Notes under the pieces: generated by a model | The model's input: the letters and a program-made list of their open reading frames with translations, nothing else | What the model was told of the DNA's origin: nothing | Databases searched by the model: none | Program-made: the position numbers and the translations under genes | Source of the DNA: Microbacteriaceae bacterium | Lineage (GTDB): Bacteria; Actinomycetota; Actinomycetes; Actinomycetales; Microbacteriaceae | Direction of reading: 5' to 3' | Assembly (NCBI GenBank): GCA_025465095.1 | Contig: JAODME010000029.1 | Location: 1 to 64,000 of the forward strand | DNA: 64,000 bases | Shown: piece after piece, positions 59,444 through 64,000 of the stretch | Numbering within the stretch: position 1 is the first letter of the stretch | Layout of the letters: the number at the start of each line of letters is the position of its first letter

Positions 59444-59545
59444 TATAGGTGCCCTCAGGATCTACCTATCAGCTGACGGTCTTCCGGCAGCCGCGACAAT
59501 GCCGCCGCGTCAGAGTGAGGCGGTGGCCGAACGAATGAGAGCGAT

Positions 59546-60550
59546 ATGATCATCGACGTCCACGGGCACTTCACGACCGCGCCGAGCCAACTGGACGCAT
59601 ATCGGGGTCGGCAGCTAAGCGCACTGAACAGGCCCAGCAGAGGTCGGCTCTTGATCACTGACGACGAGTTGCGCACTTCGCTGATTCCGGTAATCCAGCA
59701 ACTCGATGACAGGGGTATCGCTAGTCTCATCTTCTCGCCCAGGGCCTCGGGGATGGGCCATGAAATCGGATCATTCGCAACCAGTAGATATTGGTCCGAA
59801 CACAACAACGACTTGATCTACCGAGCCACTCAGATGTACCCGGGCCGTCTGATCCCGGCAGGACAACTCCCGCAATCCCCGGGAGTTACCCCAGCGTCGT
59901 GCATTGACGAACTCGAACGAATCGTTACTCAGTTGGGGTTTGTCGGGGTGAATGTGAACCCTGATGTTTCCGGCGGCGCCGCACCGTTCACGCCACCTAT
60001 CAGTGATCCCTGGTGGACTCCGCTCTGGGAGAAAGTTGTAGAACTAGACGTGCCCGTTATGCTTCACGCGAGTTCCACGGTAAACCCCGCACTGCACCTG
60101 AATGGTTCGCATTACACCAACTCGGATTCAGCCGTGGCTTTCGATCTAGGTTGGTCGGACCTCCTGGAGCGCCTGCCGGAACTCAAGATCGTTGTGCCTC
60201 ATGGCGGCGGATCGATTCCTTTCAATTTCAACCGGATTCGAGCACTACACATTGCAGCAGGAAAGCGCCCACTTGAGGAGGCTCTTCGCCAGTTCTACTT
60301 TGACACTGCCGTGTATGACCGTGATTCGATGGAGATGCTGATCCGCAAGATCGGTGCCGACAACCTGCTGTTCGCGAGTGAGCCGTTTGGCACAGCGAAA
60401 CCCCAGGACCCGGCGACCGGCAAGGCCTTCGATGACACGGTTTCGTTCGTGAACGATGTCGACTGGCTCCAGCCTGCGGAAAAGGAGAAAATCCTTTCCG
60501 GCAACGCCCGCCGGCTCTATGGCCGTGCAGCTTTCGGCAACATCGACTGA
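59546..60550 (+). CDS. 4-oxalomesaconate hydratase-like amidohydrolase (LigJ type)
   Basis: The 334-residue protein follows the LigJ sequence closely: IIDVHGHFTTAP at the start (H6, H8), SPRASGMG near 69-76, LPQSPGV near 108-114, GFVGVNVNPD near 131-140, VPHGGGSIPF near 217-226, and SEPFG with E279. A glutamate here instead of the usual amidohydrolase aspartate is the LigJ mark. The segment DPATGKAFDDT also matches. LigJ hydrates 4-oxalomesaconate to 4-carboxy-4-hydroxy-2-oxoadipate in protocatechuate 4,5-cleavage and gallate pathways. The aldolase for that product is the RraA-type gene nearby. Confidence 0.85.
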   Translation: MIIDVHGHFTTAPSQLDAYRGRQLSALNRPSRGRLLITDDELRTSLIPVIQQLDDRGIASLIFSPRASGMGHEIGSFATSRYWSEHNNDLIYRATQMYPGRLIPAGQLPQSPGVTPASCIDELERIVTQLGFVGVNVNPDVSGGAAPFTPPISDPWWTPLWEKVVELDVPVMLHASSTVNPALHLNGSHYTNSDSAVAFDLGWSDLLERLPELKIVVPHGGGSIPFNFNRIRALHIAAGKRPLEEALRQFYFDTAVYDRDSMEMLIRKIGADNLLFASEPFGTAKPQDPATGKAFDDTVSFVNDVDWLQPAEKEKILSGNARRLYGRAAFGNID

Positions 60551-60566
60551 GCTCTGGCCAGAGAAG

Positions 60567-60610
60567 TGATTCCCTCGTTCTCGGCGGAAAAGCTGAGAAC
60601 GAGGGAATCA
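60567..60610. terminator. Bidirectional terminator hairpin
   Basis: A perfect 16-base-pair stem (60567-60582 with 60595-60610) closes a 12-base loop between two converging genes. Strong two-way terminator candidate. Confidence 0.8.
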
Positions 60611-60668
60611 TCTTGTCCGCGAGATGACTCGGCCGACGGAGCTCGGTAGGCGGCCAGGCCCACCGGCG

Positions 60669-61022
60669 TTACTCCGAGAGTTGCCACCGCATGTGCATCG
60701 GGTCGCGGAAGCTAGCGATCGCCCGTCCGCTGTTTTCTGCAACCTTGGGTTCGTTGATGTCGACGCCGAGTTCCCGGAATCGGGTGGCGGTTTCAACAGT
60801 GTCGTCGACGCGGAAGGCGATGTGATTGATGCCCGGCGTCTCTGTTGGATAACCGGTGTGGAATTCGATCACGATTCCCTCGGCACCGGGCACCTGCAGT
60901 TCGACGGCCTTGCCGTGGTGATCCGTCCGACGGATCTCGGTGAAACCAAGTCGTGTGAAGAACGTCGCCATGGCGTCAATGTCCTTCACTACGATTTCGA
61001 TGTGGTCGATACCAGTGATCAT
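60669..61022 (-). CDS. VOC/glyoxalase-fold protein
   Basis: A single-module vicinal-oxygen-chelate protein of 117 residues. Metal-ligand candidates are H7 (GIDHIEI), E53 (VIEFHTG), H67 (GINHIAF) and a further position near the C-terminus (MRWQL). It faces the LigJ-like gene across a terminator and follows the importer genes on the minus strand. Such small VOC proteins act as isomerases, epimerases or dioxygenase-like domains; function unknown. Confidence 0.78.
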   Translation of the reverse strand: MITGIDHIEIVVKDIDAMATFFTRLGFTEIRRTDHHGKAVELQVPGAEGIVIEFHTGYPTETPGINHIAFRVDDTVETATRFRELGVDINEPKVAENSGRAIASFRDPMHMRWQLSE

Positions 61023-61079
61023 GCTTCTCCTTATTTCTCCGGTTGCTTACGCCTATGGCGATGGATTTTCGCCGCGTAC

Positions 61080-61892
61080 TTAGGGCGTCTCCGACCGCTC
61101 GGATAGTCCAAAGAGTTTGCTGAGGCCGTAAAAGCGCTCGATCAGGACAATGGGGACGAGACTTACCACGATCACGATGGTCGACACCGCTGCGATCATC
61201 GGGTCCAGACTGTCCTGGATGTAGTTGAAGATGACGATCGGCAATGTGGTCTGCTTATTAGACACCAGAAAGAGAGATATCGTCACGTTGTCGAACGACA
61301 CTAAGAACGCAAATATGCCCCCGGAGAATATGGCTGGTTTGATGAGCGGGATAGTGACAGTCCAGAACACGCGCAAGGGGCTCGCGCCAAGAATCGAGGC
61401 CGCCTTCTCGATGTTGTAGTCGAACCCAGACAAGCCGGTAAGCACAAGCCTGATCACGAACGGCACGGTGATCAGAAGGTGCGCGAGGAGCAGCCCTATG
61501 AAAGTGCCCGCGATACCGATCCGCGAGAACAGCATCAGCAGCGCGATTCCGAGAATGAGAGCGGGTAGAACGAGCGGGGAGAGCAACGCACCGTTCACTG
61601 CAGCTTTTCCAGGGAACGAGTACTTGGACATGGCGATTGCCGCAAGCGTCCCGATGATTGTTGCCAGCACTGCGGTGACCGAGGCGAGTTGCAAGGAGAA
61701 CCCGAACGCGTGAACAAATTCGGGTCGGTCGAGGATGCGAGCGTACCATTCCAGGGAAAAACCCTGGGGAGGGAATGTGAGGTACGCGCCACTGGTGAAA
61801 GAGCTCGGAATAATCACGAGGAACGGCAGGACAGTGCCTATCAGCACGCAGACTGCGACAAGCCCTAGCCAGGAGAATTTGGGTCGAGTCAT
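61080..61892 (-). CDS. PotC-like ABC permease
   Basis: The 270-residue protein has about six membrane segments and the EAA-type loop IEKAASILGASPLRVFWTVTIPLIKPAI near 155-180, as in polyamine/Fe3+/phosphonate-type permeases. ATGA overlap with the preceding PotB-like gene makes the pair coupled. Confidence 0.86.
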   Translation of the reverse strand: MTRPKFSWLGLVAVCVLIGTVLPFLVIIPSSFTSGAYLTFPPQGFSLEWYARILDRPEFVHAFGFSLQLASVTAVLATIIGTLAAIAMSKYSFPGKAAVNGALLSPLVLPALILGIALLMLFSRIGIAGTFIGLLLAHLLITVPFVIRLVLTGLSGFDYNIEKAASILGASPLRVFWTVTIPLIKPAIFSGGIFAFLVSFDNVTISLFLVSNKQTTLPIVIFNYIQDSLDPMIAAVSTIVIVVSLVPIVLIERFYGLSKLFGLSERSETP

Positions 61893-62740
61893 GCTCCGAA
61901 CACCTCCTTATAGCGCTTAGTTTCGAACGCACGCGTGACCACAGTGACTACTAGGAGCGTCGTCGCGAGCAAGATGAATGAGATCGCCGTCCCAAACGGC
62001 CAGTCCAAGGTGATCAGGATTTGTTGATAGGTCAGCGTCGCCATCACTGTGACTCTGGGGCCACCCAGAAGTATGGGCGTAATGAATGAACTGATGACAA
62101 GGCTGAACACCAACACAAGCCCGGAAAGAATTCCCGGCAGACTGAGGGGGAGCGTGATCGTCAGGAATCTGCGCAATCGTCCCGCCCCGAGGATTGAGCC
62201 AGCTCGGGCAAGATTAGGGTCTTCGTTGTACAGACTCGCTGCCAACGCGAGGATCATGTAGGCGATGAAGGAATCGACAAATCCCACGATGGTGCCGAAC
62301 TCGTTGTACAGCAGTTGCAGCGGTCGTTGGATCCACCCGAGGCTCATCAGCGCAGAATTGATCACGCCGTTGTCGCCCAGCACCATGAGCCATCCGAAAT
62401 TGCGGATCACCACACTGACAAGGTGAGGAACGATAACCACGAAAGTGATGACTCCGCGCACCCAGCCGTCCGACCGAGCCATGAAGAGAGCGACCGGATA
62501 CCCGAGAACCAGCGTGGCTACGGCCGTAATGGCGCCGATTGTCGCCGTCTTGCCGAGAACTCCCCAGTAGTAGCCGTCGGTGAAGAATCGGGCATAGCTG
62601 TCGAGGCCCAGACCCCCTTCCGGAGAGGTGAGGCTCGTGACGAACATCGAAAACATCGGCAGAATGAACACGCCGAGCAGGAGCACGAGTGCCGGCGCCA
62701 GGAGGACGGCAATAGCCGCTCTCCTCGAGAAGATCGTCAC
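61889..62740 (-). CDS. PotB-like ABC permease
   Basis: The 283-residue protein has about six membrane segments with the EAA-type loop LARAGSILGAGRLRRFLTITLPLSLPGI near 178-205. It starts with GTG and stands between the ATPase gene (109 bases away) and the PotC-like permease. Importers of this type take polyamines, opines, thiamine or dicarboxylates; here an aromatic dicarboxylate is a reasonable guess from neighbours. Confidence 0.86.
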   Translation of the reverse strand: MTIFSRRAAIAVLLAPALVLLLGVFILPMFSMFVTSLTSPEGGLGLDSYARFFTDGYYWGVLGKTATIGAITAVATLVLGYPVALFMARSDGWVRGVITFVVIVPHLVSVVIRNFGWLMVLGDNGVINSALMSLGWIQRPLQLLYNEFGTIVGFVDSFIAYMILALAASLYNEDPNLARAGSILGAGRLRRFLTITLPLSLPGILSGLVLVFSLVISSFITPILLGGPRVTVMATLTYQQILITLDWPFGTAISFILLATTLLVVTVVTRAFETKRYKEVFGA

Positions 62741-62849
62741 ACCGTCACCCGGTTGATAGTGCGAGTCATGGAAATACCGGCTCCAGAAAAACCGTTACGG
62801 ACTGCCGAACGGAGCGACGTCGGAGTTTGGGACAGAGGAAGGGCTGTCT

Positions 62850-63962
62850 TCATGCCGCCAACGTCCCGTCCGCCGCGACCTTCCGCGGGACGACCAAGGC
62901 GTCCCGGGGGTCCCACCAGCACGTCACCGGATCGTCAAGCTGAAATCGATCGGATTCGTTCTGCACGCGCACGAGAATTTTTTCGCCGTGACTAGCGACG
63001 GTGTACTCGGTGATCGCACCGAGGAATGTCATGGCCTGGATGCGCCCATCAATTTGGGTGAGGTGCCCGTCCAGTGGAGCAGCGGAGATTGTCACTGCTT
63101 CTGGTCGAACGTAGACATTCACCTCGTCGCCTCCGATGACGTCTGCAACGGAAGCGAGCTCGATCCCAAGACCACCGGCTGTGGTGACGTGCACCTGTTG
63201 GTTGCGTGCAACTGTCACGGTGCCGGAAAACCGGTTCGACCGGCCGATGAACGTGTGAACGAATTCGGTGCGCGGGCTACCGTATATCTCCTTGGGGGTT
63301 CCGATCTGTTCTATGGCACCGAGATTCATAACCACGATGCGGTCCGAAAGAGACAGTGCTTCTTCTTGATCGTGGGTGACGAAGACGGTGGTGATTCCCG
63401 TTTCGTTGTGCAGCCGCTTGAGTTCCTCCCGCAGTTCCTCGCGCAATTTGGCGTCGAGGTTGCTGAGAGGTTCGTCCAGAAGAAGAATCTGAGGATCAGT
63501 GACCAGAGCGCGAGCTATCGCAACCCGCTGACGTTGGCCGCCGGACAGGTGCTTGGGAATCCTGTCGCCATACCCCTCGAGGCGCACAAGGGCCAGTACT
63601 CGATCTACGCGCTCGATGATCTCGGCTTTGGGCACGCGATGCGTCTTGAGGCCATACGCCACATTCTCCCGAACGCTCATGTGCGGAAATAACGAGTAGG
63701 TCTGAAAGACCATCCCCAATCCGCGCTTGTGCGGCGGAATACCATTGATTACTCGCCCCTTGAGCGAGATGGAACCGCCGTCCGGGTCGATGAAGCCCGC
63801 GATCATATTAAGAGTCGTGGTCTTTCCACAGCCGCTCGGCCCAAGGAGAGAGACGAATTCACCGCGCTGTACCCCTAGGTTGAAATCTTCGACCACGATC
63901 TTCTCGTGGTACCGCTTCGTGATGCCCGTGAGTTCGACGTCGTACACTCTGGACCCAGTCAC
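62850..63962 (-). CDS. PotA-like ABC transporter ATPase with TOBE domain
   Basis: The 370-residue ATPase has Walker A GPSGCGKT near 39-46, a VFQTYSLFPHM Q-loop, signature LSGGQRQR, Walker B ILLLDEPLSNLD and switch histidine in VTHDQEEA. From about residue 240 a TOBE domain follows (VYVRPEAVTI). Sequence and gene order are those of spermidine/putrescine-type importers. The binding-protein gene is expected just beyond the right edge. Confidence 0.9.
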   Translation of the reverse strand: MTGSRVYDVELTGITKRYHEKIVVEDFNLGVQRGEFVSLLGPSGCGKTTTLNMIAGFIDPDGGSISLKGRVINGIPPHKRGLGMVFQTYSLFPHMSVRENVAYGLKTHRVPKAEIIERVDRVLALVRLEGYGDRIPKHLSGGQRQRVAIARALVTDPQILLLDEPLSNLDAKLREELREELKRLHNETGITTVFVTHDQEEALSLSDRIVVMNLGAIEQIGTPKEIYGSPRTEFVHTFIGRSNRFSGTVTVARNQQVHVTTAGGLGIELASVADVIGGDEVNVYVRPEAVTISAAPLDGHLTQIDGRIQAMTFLGAITEYTVASHGEKILVRVQNESDRFQLDDPVTCWWDPRDALVVPRKVAADGTLAA

Positions 63963-64000
63963 AGTTTGCTGCCCACGTTCGGCGCCACCTCGCGGTTGTA
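63963..64000. other. Upstream edge, no gene recognised
   Basis: Thirty-eight bases upstream of the ATPase gene to the edge of the window. They are too short to identify a gene; the binding protein of the importer would be expected next. Confidence 0.3.

Overview
The window is GC-rich, densely packed, and full of families typical of Actinobacteria: ROK, LacI and FadR-type regulators, MalFG-type sugar transporters without their own ATPase, an LLM flavin oxidoreductase, and ATGA/GTGA translational coupling. A soil- or plant-associated actinobacterium, possibly Microbacteriaceae, is the best inference. No rRNA, tRNA, CRISPR array, integrase or insertion sequence was recognised. Nearly the whole window is catabolic cassettes, each with a transporter, a regulator and enzymes.

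Layout. 1-1658: tail of a DUF2075 helicase-like gene and a membrane-anchored NERD-domain protein. 1997-10478: plant-glycan cassette with a LacI regulator, an unassigned 724-residue six-hairpin-type glycosidase, an ABC sugar importer and a GH127 beta-L-arabinofuranosidase. 10726-15480: aromatic/quinone cassette (MhqD-like hydrolase, MhqO-like ring-cleaving dioxygenase, maleylacetate reductase, aryl-alcohol-type dehydrogenase) with two decayed genes (MFS transporter, aldo/keto reductase). 15642-23388: alpha-mannoside cassette (ROK repressor, ABC importer, GH38 alpha-mannosidase). 23533-28450: LLM oxidoreductase with an SsuABC-type importer and a FadR-type regulator. 28506-30255: alpha/beta hydrolase and AraC regulator.

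30557-48145 is an 18-kb region whose enzymes point to four-carbon polyols and sugar acids. It holds two 3-hydroxyisobutyrate-dehydrogenase-type enzymes, two paralogous 450-residue SAF-domain dehydrogenases, a TRAP transporter, NhaA, a DUF1537 kinase, a TIM-barrel isomerase, an SDR, a fused dihydroxyacetone-type kinase and an RpiB-type isomerase. Three regulators (one LacI, two GntR/FCD) can be tied tentatively to three recurring operator-like motifs, which suggests several operons acting as one regulon. SDR, kinase and RpiB match the D-threitol to D-erythrulose to D-erythrulose 4-phosphate to D-erythrose 4-phosphate route known from mycobacteria; the kinase and dehydrogenases of the other half resemble the tetronate pathway, but its usual decarboxylase is absent.

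48419-57759 is a tightly coupled CoA-dependent degradation operon (MaoC hydratase, SDR, acyl-CoA ligase, amidohydrolase, glutaryl-CoA-dehydrogenase-like enzyme) next to a four-gene ABC importer, with a MarR regulator facing a clear operator. I know of no described pathway with this gene set, so it is one of the two best candidates for an undescribed system. 57901-63962 holds a RraA/4-carboxy-4-hydroxy-2-oxoadipate-aldolase-like enzyme, a dehydrogenase, a strong match to 4-oxalomesaconate hydratase (LigJ type), a glyoxalase-fold protein and a PotABC-type importer, pointing to the lower part of a protocatechuate 4,5-cleavage or gallate-like pathway.
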